Positions 47,234 to 56,448 of a DNA stretch of 64,000 bases are shown here, in pieces. Numbering within the stretch: position 1 is the stretch's first letter; each line of letters begins with the position of its first letter. The stretch spans positions 62,001 through 126,000 of the forward strand of contig NZ_QGOK01000007.1 in NCBI RefSeq assembly GCF_003259175.1, read 5' to 3'. The DNA is from Marinomonas shanghaiensis (GTDB taxonomy: Bacteria; Pseudomonadota; Gammaproteobacteria; Pseudomonadales; Marinomonadaceae). Both the position numbers and the translations under genes were made by a program. Below the pieces are notes generated by a model. The model saw only the letters and a list, made by a program, of their open reading frames with translations, did not search any database and was not told the origin of the DNA.

Positions 47234-47266
47234 GCAACGCGGTAGCGAGCTACGAATGAGATACTT

Positions 47267-47300
47267 AAAGTGGGAGGGCTGAGACGCTCTCCTACTTTTC
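47267..47300 (+). terminator. Hairpin between pstS and pstC, probable partial terminator
   Basis: AAAGTGGGAG pairs with CTCCTACTTT (one G-T pair) and is followed by a short T-rich stretch. A partial terminator here would give more PstS than permease, as is common for binding protein genes. Confidence 0.6.
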
Positions 47301-47342
47301 TCGTTTCGTAGATTGTCATAAAAACGTCACATAAAAAGATGA

Positions 47343-49610
47343 ATGCGGATGACTAAATCAACTGACCATCAGATGCCGGAACTGGATTTTAATACGCCAG
47401 CTTTAAAGCGTCATCGTAAGATTCGTGCCCTAAAAGACCGTATGGCTAGTATGGGGATTGCGGTCGGCGGCAACAGTGTTATTTTGGCTGTGTTGCTGAT
47501 TTGTTTCTATTTACTGTATGAAGTGATGCCTTTGTTCTCTGGTGCCTCCATTGAACAGCAGGCCAGTTATGCGGTACCAGCCGAAGAGCAGGGCGACAGT
47601 CTCTATTTATCAGCGGAAGAGCAATCTGAAATTGGTATGCGAGTCACGAGCCTTGGCAGTATTGTATTTTTCTCTATTGCTGATGGCAGTGTTATTAATA
47701 CGGTTGAAAATTTACGCACGGACGCAAAAGTTACTGCTTTTGCGGTGGAGTCTGATACCAGTCGATTGGTAGCGTTTGGTTATGACGACGGTAAGGCGCT
47801 TATTGTGAAGCACGATTACCGTACTTCCTATCCTGATGGAAAACGTAAGATCACTGCGGTTGTTGAGTACCCTTATGGGGAAGAGCCGATTGATGTGGCC
47901 GATTTTCCAATTAACAAAATGAGTCTTCGTGACGGCAGTGACAGCTTAACCGTGGTCGCGATTGGCGATAGTCAAAGTGCCATTACCAAGGTTTCGAAAG
48001 ACGTCAACTTTATCACAGAAGAAGTGGAGTTGAGTGAGCAACGCACAGCGTTGCCATTCGTGGCAGATACTGCCAGTGTGCTGATTAGTGGCGATCAACG
48101 TTATTTATACGTCGCTACTCGCTCTGGTCAGTTGAGTGAGTTTGATCTTCGTGACTTTGATAACATCACTCTTAAAGATAATATTTCTTTGTTTAACGAT
48201 GGCGCCAAATTGGTTTCCATGTCTTATTTGTTGGGTCAATCTTCTATTATGGTGGCGGATTCCTCTGGCCGCGTAAGTCAGTGGTTCAATGTTCGTGACA
48301 ATGCGACCAATGAAGAACACCTTACTTTTATCCGTGATGTTAAACAGCCTGTTGCTTTGGTTGGACTGGCCATGGAGCAACGTCGCAAAGGCTTTGCGAC
48401 TTTAGATGAACGCGGTATCGTCGCTATTTACAATGCAACCTCTACCCGTCAAGTGGTGGATGAAAAACTCACTGATGGCACCGCTCGTCTCATCAGTTTT
48501 TCACCTCGTGCGAATGGGTTATTGCTAGAAGACAGCAAGGGTCTGCATTTCTTTTACGTAGACAATGAACACCCTGAAGTGTCTTGGTCCTCTATCTGGG
48601 GCAAGGTATGGTATGAAGGGTATCAAGAACCCACCTACACTTGGCAATCGTCTGCTGCGAACAACGATTTTGAGCCTAAATACAGCCTAACACCTTTAGC
48701 GTTTGGTACTCTCAAAGCGGCATTTTATGCCATGTTGATGGCGGTACCTCTAGCCATTTGTGGCGCCATCTATACGGCGTATTTTATGGCGCCAGCCTTG
48801 CGTCGCAAAATCAAGCCGATTATTGAATTGATGGAAGCTTTACCGACGGTTATTTTGGGTTTCTTAGCGGGCTTGTTCTTTGCACCTTTTATGGAAGAAA
48901 ACCTGGCTGCAACCTTTAGTATCTTGTTGATCTTGCCAGTGGGGATTCTCCTGTTTGCTTACTTGTGGTCTCGTTTACCACAAAATATTAGTTGGTTGGT
49001 GCCTGAAGGTTGGCAGCCTTTGTTGCTAATCCCTGTCATTGTATTGCTTGCTTGGCTGTGTTTGGCTTTGAGTCCAGTGATTGAGCTCAGCTTCTTTGAT
49101 GGCAACATTCGTGGCTGGATTACCAATGATTTGGGTATCACGTTTGACCAACGTAACGCTTTAGTGGTCGGTTTTGCCATGGGTTTCGCGGTGATTCCAA
49201 CCATCTTCTCTATTACCGAAGACGCTATCTTTAGTGTGCCGAAGTCGCTGACTCAGGGCTCTCTGGCGTTGGGGGCTACTTATTGGCAAACCATGACTCG
49301 CGTGGTCTTACCAACCGCAAGCCCAGGGATTTTCTCGGCGGTGATGATTGGTATGGGCCGTGCTGTAGGTGAAACCATGATCGTATTGATGGCAACAGGG
49401 AACACGCCAATCATGGATTTCAATATCTTCGAAGGTATGCGAACTTTGGCCGCGAACTTGGCAGTAGAAGTGCCAGAATCGGCGGTAGGAAGCTCTCACT
49501 ATCGTGTCTTATTCTTAGCGGCGTTTGTGCTCTTTATCTTCACTTTTGTGGTGAACACAATCGCTGAAACCGTGCGTCAGCACCTACGCAAAAAATACGG
49601 GTCGCTATAA
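47343..49610 (+). CDS. pstC: Phosphate ABC transporter permease PstC, enlarged form
   Basis: The 755-residue inner membrane protein is more than twice the size of E. coli PstC. Residues 38-60 are a transmembrane helix; residues about 65-440 form a large soluble, probably periplasmic region of beta-rich repeats (GSIVFFSIADGSVINTVE, YLYVATRSGQLSEFDL, GRVSQWFN) suggesting a propeller-like fold. The permease core lies at about 450-740, with the EAA loop [20 protein letters not shown]. It precedes pstA with a 1-base overlap. Similar long forms occur in other marine gammaproteobacteria as far as I recall. The role of the extra domain is unknown. Confidence 0.9.
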   Translation: MRMTKSTDHQMPELDFNTPALKRHRKIRALKDRMASMGIAVGGNSVILAVLLICFYLLYEVMPLFSGASIEQQASYAVPAEEQGDSLYLSAEEQSEIGMRVTSLGSIVFFSIADGSVINTVENLRTDAKVTAFAVESDTSRLVAFGYDDGKALIVKHDYRTSYPDGKRKITAVVEYPYGEEPIDVADFPINKMSLRDGSDSLTVVAIGDSQSAITKVSKDVNFITEEVELSEQRTALPFVADTASVLISGDQRYLYVATRSGQLSEFDLRDFDNITLKDNISLFNDGAKLVSMSYLLGQSSIMVADSSGRVSQWFNVRDNATNEEHLTFIRDVKQPVALVGLAMEQRRKGFATLDERGIVAIYNATSTRQVVDEKLTDGTARLISFSPRANGLLLEDSKGLHFFYVDNEHPEVSWSSIWGKVWYEGYQEPTYTWQSSAANNDFEPKYSLTPLAFGTLKAAFYAMLMAVPLAICGAIYTAYFMAPALRRKIKPIIELMEALPTVILGFLAGLFFAPFMEENLAATFSILLILPVGILLFAYLWSRLPQNISWLVPEGWQPLLLIPVIVLLAWLCLALSPVIELSFFDGNIRGWITNDLGITFDQRNALVVGFAMGFAVIPTIFSITEDAIFSVPKSLTQGSLALGATYWQTMTRVVLPTASPGIFSAVMIGMGRAVGETMIVLMATGNTPIMDFNIFEGMRTLAANLAVEVPESAVGSSHYRVLFLAAFVLFIFTFVVNTIAETVRQHLRKKYGSL

Positions 49611-51322
49611 TGAGTATTGCAATGAAAATGAAGAAAAAATCCGTATCCGAATGGGTGAAAGCAGGTGACCCATGGGTATGGTTGAATGCGGGTGCGGTGG
49701 CGATTTCAGTCATCATGGTCATTGGATTGTTGCTGTTGATTGCGGTACGTGGGCTAGGGCATTTTTGGCCCGCCGACGTGGTGGAAGCTAATTACGCTTT
49801 ACCAGGTCAGCCTGCTTACAACATTGTCGCTGAACGAGTGGAAAGTGTGGAAGTGCCTGCGGCGCAATTACGCGAAGCTGGCATTGATATCCCAGATGAA
49901 CACCAGTTGATGCAGCGAACGCTAATGAAAACGGGCAACCGTGATGTCTACGGTTCGGACTTTCGTTGGGTGCTTGATGAATATCTTACCGACATAAAAC
50001 GCCCAGAAATGCTGTTTACCGCTGAGCGTTATGAATGGGGTAATTTATATGGCTACCTTCAAGCTGTAAAAGAAAATGGGCAGGTGGTGTCGGAAACGGC
50101 TGATCTTGAGCCAACCGCGTCAGCGTTAGCCACTTGGCAAGTGTTTGAAAAGAGCATTGAACGTGCGGCTAAAATCCATGAGGATATTTACAAAGTAGAG
50201 AAAAAAGACATAGGTCGCATCAACTATGGGCTTGAGCGTATTCGCTTAAAACAACGTAGTCTTGAGTTAGAGGGTAAATTAACTCCGGCAGCGGAAGCGG
50301 ACCTAGCGGCAGAGCGTAGTCAATACGACGAAGAATACAAAGGACTGCAACAGAGCTTGATTGACCTTTATGGCGAGATTAATCGTGATAGTGTGGTTGT
50401 GAAAGTGATGGATGGTTCTATCCATGAAATACCGGTTGCGAAAATTGTCCACGCTTATCGCGCGAATGCCATGGGCGTTCCTGAAAAGATTGGCTTTTAT
50501 TTCGTGAAGTTATGGGAGTTCTTAACAGACGAACCTCGTGAAGCGAATACGGAAGGCGGGGTTTTCCCTGCGATTTTTGGTACCGTCATGATGGTGCTAT
50601 TAATGACTATCCTAGTGACACCTTTTGGTGTGGTGGCTGCCGTGTATTTGCGTGAATATGCCTCTCAAGGTTGGGTGACACGTATTATCCGCATCGCGGT
50701 AAACAATTTAGCGGGTGTACCCTCTATCGTTTACGGTGTGTTTGGCTTGGGCTTCTTTGTGTATTTCTTAGGATCGGGCATTGATCAGGCCTTTTTTCCT
50801 GAAGCCTTACCATCGCCAACTTTCGGTACCGGTGGCTTGATGTGGGCGTCTGTGACGCTTGCTTTACTGACGCTGCCTGTGGTGATTGTGGCAACCGAAG
50901 AGGGTTTAGCTCGTATTCCTCGCAATGTGCGTGAGGGCAGTCTGGCACTCGGTGCGACCAAAGCAGAAACCTTGTGGCGTGTTGTGTTGCCAATGGCGAG
51001 TCCGGCCATTATGACTGGGGTGATATTGGCCGTGGCTCGTGCAGCGGGTGAAGTCGCGCCATTGATGCTGGTCGGTGTGGTGAAGTTGGCGCCGTCATTG
51101 CCTTTGGATGGGAACTATCCTTATATCCATTTAGATCAGAAATTCATGCATTTGGGCTTCCATATTTATGACGTGGGTTTCCAAAGCCCGAACGTTGAAG
51201 CGGCACGACCATTGGTCTATGCAACAGCTTTATTACTGGTGATTGTTATTGCTTTGTTGAATTTATCGGCGGTAACCATTCGTAACCATTTACGTGAAAA
51301 ATACAAATCGCTGGAAATGTAA
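49610..51322 (+). CDS. pstA: Phosphate ABC transporter permease PstA, enlarged form
   Basis: The 570-residue partner permease also has an extra region: a transmembrane helix near 27-48, then about 250 soluble residues up to 300 with a helical, charged stretch ([40 protein letters not shown]), then the permease core with EAA loop [20 protein letters not shown] near 445. E. coli PstA has about 296 residues. It overlaps pstC by one base (TAATG). The coiled-coil-like insert probably contacts the PstC extra domain; this is inference. Confidence 0.9.
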   Translation: MSIAMKMKKKSVSEWVKAGDPWVWLNAGAVAISVIMVIGLLLLIAVRGLGHFWPADVVEANYALPGQPAYNIVAERVESVEVPAAQLREAGIDIPDEHQLMQRTLMKTGNRDVYGSDFRWVLDEYLTDIKRPEMLFTAERYEWGNLYGYLQAVKENGQVVSETADLEPTASALATWQVFEKSIERAAKIHEDIYKVEKKDIGRINYGLERIRLKQRSLELEGKLTPAAEADLAAERSQYDEEYKGLQQSLIDLYGEINRDSVVVKVMDGSIHEIPVAKIVHAYRANAMGVPEKIGFYFVKLWEFLTDEPREANTEGGVFPAIFGTVMMVLLMTILVTPFGVVAAVYLREYASQGWVTRIIRIAVNNLAGVPSIVYGVFGLGFFVYFLGSGIDQAFFPEALPSPTFGTGGLMWASVTLALLTLPVVIVATEEGLARIPRNVREGSLALGATKAETLWRVVLPMASPAIMTGVILAVARAAGEVAPLMLVGVVKLAPSLPLDGNYPYIHLDQKFMHLGFHIYDVGFQSPNVEAARPLVYATALLLVIVIALLNLSAVTIRNHLREKYKSLEM

Positions 51323-51342
51323 GCGGCGGAGAAGAGATTATT

Positions 51343-52173
51343 ATGAGCGACGCAAAAACACACTCTATTGATATATCAGCTATGCAGCGTAGCCAAAAGG
51401 CATTGCGCATTGAAGATGAAAAGGTCTGCCTATCGGTAAACGATTTGCACCTTTATTACGGTGATAAAGAAGCGCTTAAAGGCGTAAACATGGTCATTCC
51501 AGAGAAAAAAGTAACCGCGTTTATCGGGCCTTCTGGTTGTGGTAAATCCACACTATTACGTTGTTTTAACCGTATGAATGATCTGGTGGACACTTGTCGA
51601 ATCACTGGTGAAATCAATTTACATAATGAAAATATTTATGCCAAAGGCACTGATGTCGCTGAATTACGTCGTCGTGTTGGTATGGTGTTTCAAAAACCAA
51701 ACCCGTTCCCAAAAAGCATTTACGAAAACGTGGCTTATGGCCTGCGTATTCAAGGCATTAACAAAAAACGCCTATTGGATGAAACCGTTGAGTGGGCACT
51801 GCGTTCTGCAGCGTTGTGGGATGAGGTAAAAGACCGTTTACATGAGAGTGCCTTGGGTATGTCTGGTGGTCAGCAACAGCGTTTGGTTATTGCCCGTACC
51901 GTAGCGGTGAAACCAGAAGTGTTGTTGTTGGATGAGCCTGCATCAGCCTTAGACCCTATCTCGACGCTTAAGATTGAAGAACTGATTCACGAATTGAAAA
52001 ATGAGTTCACTATCGCGATTGTGACGCACAACATGCAGCAAGCCGCTCGTGTGTCAGATTATACCGCGTTTATGTACTTGGGAGATTTGGTTGAATTTGG
52101 TGATACCAATACTTTGTTCACTAACCCAGATAAACAACAAACAGAAGACTACATCACGGGCCGCTACGGCTAG
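51343..52173 (+). CDS. pstB: Phosphate ABC transporter ATPase PstB
   Basis: The 276-residue ATPase powers phosphate uptake. Walker A is [12 protein letters not shown], the signature [14 protein letters not shown], Walker [14 protein letters not shown], and the switch histidine lies in [35 protein letters not shown] is specific to PstB. It follows pstA by 20 bases and precedes phoU by 14. Confidence 0.97.
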   Translation: MSDAKTHSIDISAMQRSQKALRIEDEKVCLSVNDLHLYYGDKEALKGVNMVIPEKKVTAFIGPSGCGKSTLLRCFNRMNDLVDTCRITGEINLHNENIYAKGTDVAELRRRVGMVFQKPNPFPKSIYENVAYGLRIQGINKKRLLDETVEWALRSAALWDEVKDRLHESALGMSGGQQQRLVIARTVAVKPEVLLLDEPASALDPISTLKIEELIHELKNEFTIAIVTHNMQQAARVSDYTAFMYLGDLVEFGDTNTLFTNPDKQQTEDYITGRYG

Positions 52174-52187
52174 GCGGAGGACGCATT

Positions 52188-52901
52188 ATGAAAGAATTAA
52201 CGACGGACCATATTTCTCAGCAGTTTAATAATGAACTTGAAGCGTTGCGCCAACATTTCCTAACCATGGGTGGTGTGGTAGAAAATCAGGTACAAGATGC
52301 TGTGCAGGCTTTGTTAGACAGCAATGCTGACTTAGCTGAAGATGTTAAAAACCAAGACGCGACGGTGAATCAGCTAGATGGCTTAATTGATGAAGAGTGC
52401 ACGCGTATTTTGGCAAAGCGTCAGCCTGCTGCTTCTGACTTACGCATGATTTTGTCGATCAGTAAAGCGGTGAGTGAACTAGAGCGTATTGGTGATGAAG
52501 CGAAAAAGATTGCCAACCTGACGTTGAATTTGGTCAATGAAGGTGAGTCTCCTCGTGGCTATGTGGAGATTAATCGTATTGGCGAAATGGTGTCTCGCAT
52601 GATACACGACGCTTTAGATGCCTATGCACGTTTAGACATAGACATGGCGATTAAAGTGGCGAAGCAAGACTCGGCGGTAGACCAAGAGTACAACACCGCA
52701 ATGCGTTCTTTAGTGACCTATATGATGGAAGATCCACGCAGTATTTCTCGCGTGATCAACGTGATCTGGGTGCTTCGTTCCCTTGAGCGTATCGGCGATC
52801 ATGCGCGTCATACCTGCCAACATTTGATTTTCATGATCAAAGGCGTGGATGTACGTCATGTGAATGTGAATGATCTTACGGCGGATATGAATAAAAAATA
52901 A
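52188..52901 (+). CDS. phoU: Phosphate transport system regulator PhoU
   Basis: The 237-residue protein is made of two three-helix bundles. Metal-binding-type motifs EEC near IDEECTRILAKRQPAASDLR and ELERIGDEAKKIA, repeated as RSLERIGDHARHTCQ in the second half, mark PhoU. It keeps the PhoR-PhoB system off when phosphate is plentiful, through contact with PstB. Last gene of the operon, followed by a terminator. phoB and phoR are not in the window. Confidence 0.96.
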   Translation: MKELTTDHISQQFNNELEALRQHFLTMGGVVENQVQDAVQALLDSNADLAEDVKNQDATVNQLDGLIDEECTRILAKRQPAASDLRMILSISKAVSELERIGDEAKKIANLTLNLVNEGESPRGYVEINRIGEMVSRMIHDALDAYARLDIDMAIKVAKQDSAVDQEYNTAMRSLVTYMMEDPRSISRVINVIWVLRSLERIGDHARHTCQHLIFMIKGVDVRHVNVNDLTADMNKK

Positions 52902-52909
52902 GCGTCATC

Positions 52910-52959
52910 GGTCTCTTAGCTACTGGAAGGATTGTCTGCCTGAGCTAAGAGACCCTTTT
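52910..52959 (+). terminator. Terminator of the pst operon
   Basis: A 12-bp perfect stem GGTCTCTTAGCT/AGCTAAGAGACC with a 21-base loop, followed by CTTTT. It starts 9 bases after phoU. Confidence 0.8.
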
Positions 52960-53095
52960 ACGGTTTCATGCCTTTATTTCTTCCCTTTATTTCTTCGTTT
53001 CAACACTTTCTTTTACGGCTTTCGCTTTTCTGATAGTGGGCTATTGTGCTCAGTTTGTTATCATCCGCTTTTCGTTTTAGTTGGTGGAAAAATCC

Positions 53096-53596
53096 ATGTT
53101 TACCATAGAAACTCAAGCAACAGTCTCTCTTGAAGAATCCTATCGAGATCTCAATGCGCAGCTCGCGGCTTTATTAAGCGGGGAGCGCGATCTGATTTGC
53201 AATGCCGCTCAGTTTTCTGCGTTTGTGATGCAAGCGATTGTAGATCTGAACTGGGCTGGCTTTTATTTTGTGCGCGGTGATGAATTAGTACTCGGGCCTT
53301 ATGTTGGCAAGGTTGCCTGTACTCGCATTCCATTTGGTCGTGGGGTTTGTGGTAAAGCGGCAATAACGTTACAGACTCAGCGAATTGAAGACGTTCATGC
53401 TTTTGATGGACACATTGCTTGTGATGCTGCTTCGGCCAGTGAAGTGGTCATTCCGGTGGTCGTGGCTGGGAAGCTGGTGGCGGTATTTGATATGGATAGC
53501 CCAAAAGTTGGGCGCTTCTCCGAGATAGACCAAGCTGGTTTAGAATCTTTTGTGGAGACCTTTATCCAGTCGACGGATGTCTCTTGGTCATTTTAA
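53096..53596 (+). CDS. msrC: Free methionine-(R)-sulfoxide reductase (GAF domain)
   Basis: The 166-residue single-GAF protein reduces free methionine-R-sulfoxide. The core LNWAGFYFVRGDELVLGPYV and IPFGRGVCGKAA, and cysteines in VACTR, GVCGKA and HIACDAAS, match the fRMsr pattern (E. coli YebR/MsrC) with its catalytic and resolving cysteines. VIPVVVAGKLVAVFDMDSP closes the pocket. I start at the ATG at 53096 with GGTGGA upstream. It overlaps the convergent Hpt gene by 4 bases. Confidence 0.92.
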   Translation: MFTIETQATVSLEESYRDLNAQLAALLSGERDLICNAAQFSAFVMQAIVDLNWAGFYFVRGDELVLGPYVGKVACTRIPFGRGVCGKAAITLQTQRIEDVHAFDGHIACDAASASEVVIPVVVAGKLVAVFDMDSPKVGRFSEIDQAGLESFVETFIQSTDVSWSF

Positions 53597-53934
53597 TCAA
53601 AGTCTGAGAAATAGCGTTTGAGTGCCTGTAATGAGAGGGTGTGTAAGCTTGGCAATGTATCGATAATCGCCTGCATGCCTTGCTCATTGTGTTGTGAGGC
53701 GGACTGTTCTATTTGTTGGCATTGTTTGGCGAACACAGACATTGCCATGTTTAAACTCGCCGATTTTAGCGAGTGGCTAACCTGTTTAAGTTCCGAATAG
53801 TCTTTGGCATCCCAAGCTTGTAATAATTGCGCCAATTTTTCATGGCTGTCTTCAATATATTCTAAACGTATCTGGTTAATGGTGTCTCTTCCCAGCAACT
53901 GGGTAAGGGTATCGAGATGTGCGGTATCAATCAT
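53593..53934 (-). CDS. Histidine phosphotransfer (Hpt) protein
   Basis: The 113-residue four-helix protein has the Hpt motif QVSHSLKSASLNMAM with phosphoacceptor His54. It is encoded last in a three-gene - strand operon and overlaps the kinase gene by 8 bases. It should pass phosphoryl groups between receiver domains. The adjacent kinase receiver lacks its aspartate, so the donor must be another receiver. No response regulator gene is adjacent. Confidence 0.88.
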   Translation of the reverse strand: MIDTAHLDTLTQLLGRDTINQIRLEYIEDSHEKLAQLLQAWDAKDYSELKQVSHSLKSASLNMAMSVFAKQCQQIEQSASQHNEQGMQAIIDTLPSLHTLSLQALKRYFSDFD

Positions 53935-55753
53935 GATTATCGACCTTTATAGACGCTTTGTGGTTGGAAAATAGCTTATAAATATGCGACTCCAATTGAT
54001 TTTGTGTCAATGGAAAACAAAGCGGAATGACTGAATATTCTGGAGTATCAAGGGCTTTTGGGTGATAGCTGAGTATTGGGCACGATTTTGTCTTCCACTG
54101 AAGGATAGCGTCTTTTCCATCTCGTTCAAAGCGTGGGGTATTTCCCAGCAGGATGAGATCGAAGTCTTTATGCTCTTGGAAGCTTCCATCTTTAGAAAAC
54201 GTGACGTCAATATTAAAGGTAGTAAGCTGTAAACCAATGATTTTAGCGAGATGCGAGTCGGTTTCTATGACCAGTGCTTGTGTTTTATCGGGACATTGGA
54301 ACGCGGTCGAGACATTTTTTTCGCTGTTGTTAGGTTCATGATAGGGGAGGTCGACCCAAAATTCACAGCCTTTCTGTGGGGCGCTGGAAAAATGCATTTC
54401 ACCTTGCATGAGATACACCAGTTTATGACATAGGGCGAGACTTAAGCCCACTTTGCTGGGCAGTGGGCCTTCTTGTTGCATGGGTAACGCAGGGTTGATT
54501 CGTAAGTTTTGTTGTAGCTGGTTGGGCATGCCAAGGCCAGTGTCTCTAATTGCAATTTGTAGCATCTTCGCCTCTCTTGCATTCGCGGGGAGCTGTCCCT
54601 TAGGGGCATGCAATGCCGATGGTCGGACTTGCACGCTAATACTGCCAGAGGGCGTATGAGCGATGGCGTTTTGCAGGAGTGCTACTATGATTTCTTTGAC
54701 GCGAGCAAAATCCATTTGGATGTGTGTTGGTAAAAGTGGATCGATATAAGCAATCCCTTGTAGGCTTTTACGTGACATTTGCGGCTCAAAAAGAGCAAGG
54801 TAGTTTGTGATATGACCACTGAGATCTTCGGTGCTTACTGTTAGTGTGAGCTTCTTAGCATCAATTAAAGCAAGGTCAGAGAACATCTCTATGGTCTGAA
54901 GGAGTTGTTGACCAGACTCTTCGATATGTTGAGACAGAGCTTCGGTATCGTGGTAAGACGTGGTGTTTTTGAGTGTTTTAGCGACGCCTAGAATAGCATT
55001 AATCGGAGATCGTATTTCTTGATGAATGAAGGACAGCATGTCCGATTTGTCTTCATGGACGGCTTGGATACTGGATTGTAAGCTGGCATTACGGCGAAAA
55101 ATATTTTTTAGCTCTGTTAGTCCTTTGACAGTCAAAAAGCACAGGCACAACAGACAAGCAAGCAGCGCCATTGAAAGCAGCTGAATGTCATTTAGATTCT
55201 TTTGTAATGTGCGGTGTTGTTGACTGATGTATTCGTTGCTGCCTTTATTCACTAAGGTAACAAATTCATTGATCTGTTCTTCGATGTTTTGAATCCGCAG
55301 AATTAAGTCCGGAAGATAAGAACGATCGCCGTCTTCTATTCTGGAAAGATGAAAACTCAGCAGTTCTAATTCACCATTAATAATATTGAGTAACCGGGTT
55401 GTACGTCCACCTTCAAAGTTACGAATTAAAGAGCCAACTTCGCCTTCTCTAAGTAAATCTACTCGGCTCATCAATAAGTCGTACTCGAAAAAAGCATTAC
55501 CATTAAGCGGGTAATCACTGTCTTTTAATGCGACTAAATAGTTGAGAAATCGATACGACTGTACCTGTAATTGCAGGGCATTCCATAGCGAACTTTCGAA
55601 AATACGACGACCGTTGTTTTTGGAGCTGTCACTGGTATAGGTAATGATGGCAAATACGGCAATGGTAATGGCAATAATGAAGGTAATGAAACCATATACT
55701 ACCCATGTTTTGAATTTGGATAGCCAGGTGTTTCCCTGAAAAAAACGCGTCAT
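53927..55753 (-). CDS. Membrane histidine kinase with degenerate C-terminal receiver
   Basis: A 608-residue protein: transmembrane helix 19-39, periplasmic helical domain about 40-189, second helix 190-209, dimerisation domain with His244 in SFIHQEIRSPINAILG, and ATPase domain (IIVALLQNAIAHTPSG, IRDTGLGMP, PSKVGLSLALCHKLV). Residues 490-600 look like a receiver (QALVIETDSHLAKIIGLQL, DLILLGNTPRF), but the phosphoacceptor position is Gly537 and the acidic pair is broken, so it cannot be phosphorylated normally. Its ATG overlaps the upstream stop by one base. The overall plan resembles TorS-like hybrid kinases. Confidence 0.88.
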   Translation of the reverse strand: MTRFFQGNTWLSKFKTWVVYGFITFIIAITIAVFAIITYTSDSSKNNGRRIFESSLWNALQLQVQSYRFLNYLVALKDSDYPLNGNAFFEYDLLMSRVDLLREGEVGSLIRNFEGGRTTRLLNIINGELELLSFHLSRIEDGDRSYLPDLILRIQNIEEQINEFVTLVNKGSNEYISQQHRTLQKNLNDIQLLSMALLACLLCLCFLTVKGLTELKNIFRRNASLQSSIQAVHEDKSDMLSFIHQEIRSPINAILGVAKTLKNTTSYHDTEALSQHIEESGQQLLQTIEMFSDLALIDAKKLTLTVSTEDLSGHITNYLALFEPQMSRKSLQGIAYIDPLLPTHIQMDFARVKEIIVALLQNAIAHTPSGSISVQVRPSALHAPKGQLPANAREAKMLQIAIRDTGLGMPNQLQQNLRINPALPMQQEGPLPSKVGLSLALCHKLVYLMQGEMHFSSAPQKGCEFWVDLPYHEPNNSEKNVSTAFQCPDKTQALVIETDSHLAKIIGLQLTTFNIDVTFSKDGSFQEHKDFDLILLGNTPRFERDGKDAILQWKTKSCPILSYHPKALDTPEYSVIPLCFPLTQNQLESHIYKLFSNHKASIKVDNHD

Positions 55754-56280
55754 TATTGCTCCGTTGCTGCCAGTACTTTGATGTGGTGTATTTGCCAGAT
55801 TGAACGACCATAAAACAATTCTGATTTTAATTCATGGCGCTCATCAAAGGGGTAAATCACCATAATAGGACCAAGGTTTCTGACGCTCATTGGTTTGCCA
55901 TCTTGATGAGTCGCAAAAATGGCACCATTGTCGATAAAATCACTCAGTGGCAGTTCCGTCATGTAATCATTAAGGGCAGTGACTTGTAATAAGGAACCAG
56001 AGCTGCCCACTTCTTGTAATAAGTCGACGGCAGAAAAGCCTTGGTAGATATGTAGGCCTTTTGTCCATGGATTATGAGTCGCGATGGTGTGCTGAGGTAA
56101 GTTGCCTAACGTCGCTAGATCAAACGTCCGTTCTTGCTCTTGATTTGTCGCATCGATCGCCCCTGATACGGTAAGCAGTATTCTGCCATTGGATTGATCT
56201 GAAGCGAATGATGAAGCAGATATAATGCCTAAAACGATGAACAAGATAAGAGAATGTCTGTAAGCAGAATATAAACGCAT
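55753..56280 (-). CDS. Periplasmic sulfite-oxidase-fold (molybdopterin-binding-like) protein
   Basis: A 175-residue protein with an N-terminal signal sequence ending near SSFASDQ. The rest resembles the oxidoreductase molybdopterin-binding domain: RTFDLATLGNLPQHTI, HIYQGFSAVDLLQEVG, DGKPMSVRNLGPIMVIYPFD and YGRSIWQIHHIKV. There is no cysteine in the protein, so the molybdenum ligand of sulfite oxidase is missing. Enzymatic activity is unlikely and a sensing role for the downstream kinase is inferred. I start at the ATG at 56280; a GTG at 56298 is also possible. Confidence 0.78.
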   Translation of the reverse strand: MRLYSAYRHSLILFIVLGIISASSFASDQSNGRILLTVSGAIDATNQEQERTFDLATLGNLPQHTIATHNPWTKGLHIYQGFSAVDLLQEVGSSGSLLQVTALNDYMTELPLSDFIDNGAIFATHQDGKPMSVRNLGPIMVIYPFDERHELKSELFYGRSIWQIHHIKVLAATEQ

Positions 56281-56393
56281 GGATAAAAGCCTTAACACAG
56301 TAACGAAACAAATTTTACTATGATAGACAAAAATAGCGCGCTTGTACGGTGAATACTAGGTTGATGTGTAATAAGTCAACGTTTTAGACAAAT

Positions 56394-56434
56394 TTAAGCC
56401 GCTTTGCGTGCATGACAACAGCAAAACGGCTTAA
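56394..56434 (-). terminator. Probable terminator of the opp operon
   Basis: TTAAGCCG and TTTGC pair with GCAAA and CGGCTTAA with one bulge, around a 13-base loop. It lies 15 bases after the oppF stop on the - strand; the T tail is weak. Confidence 0.6.
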
Positions 56435-56448
56435 TGGTATGGGCGACA

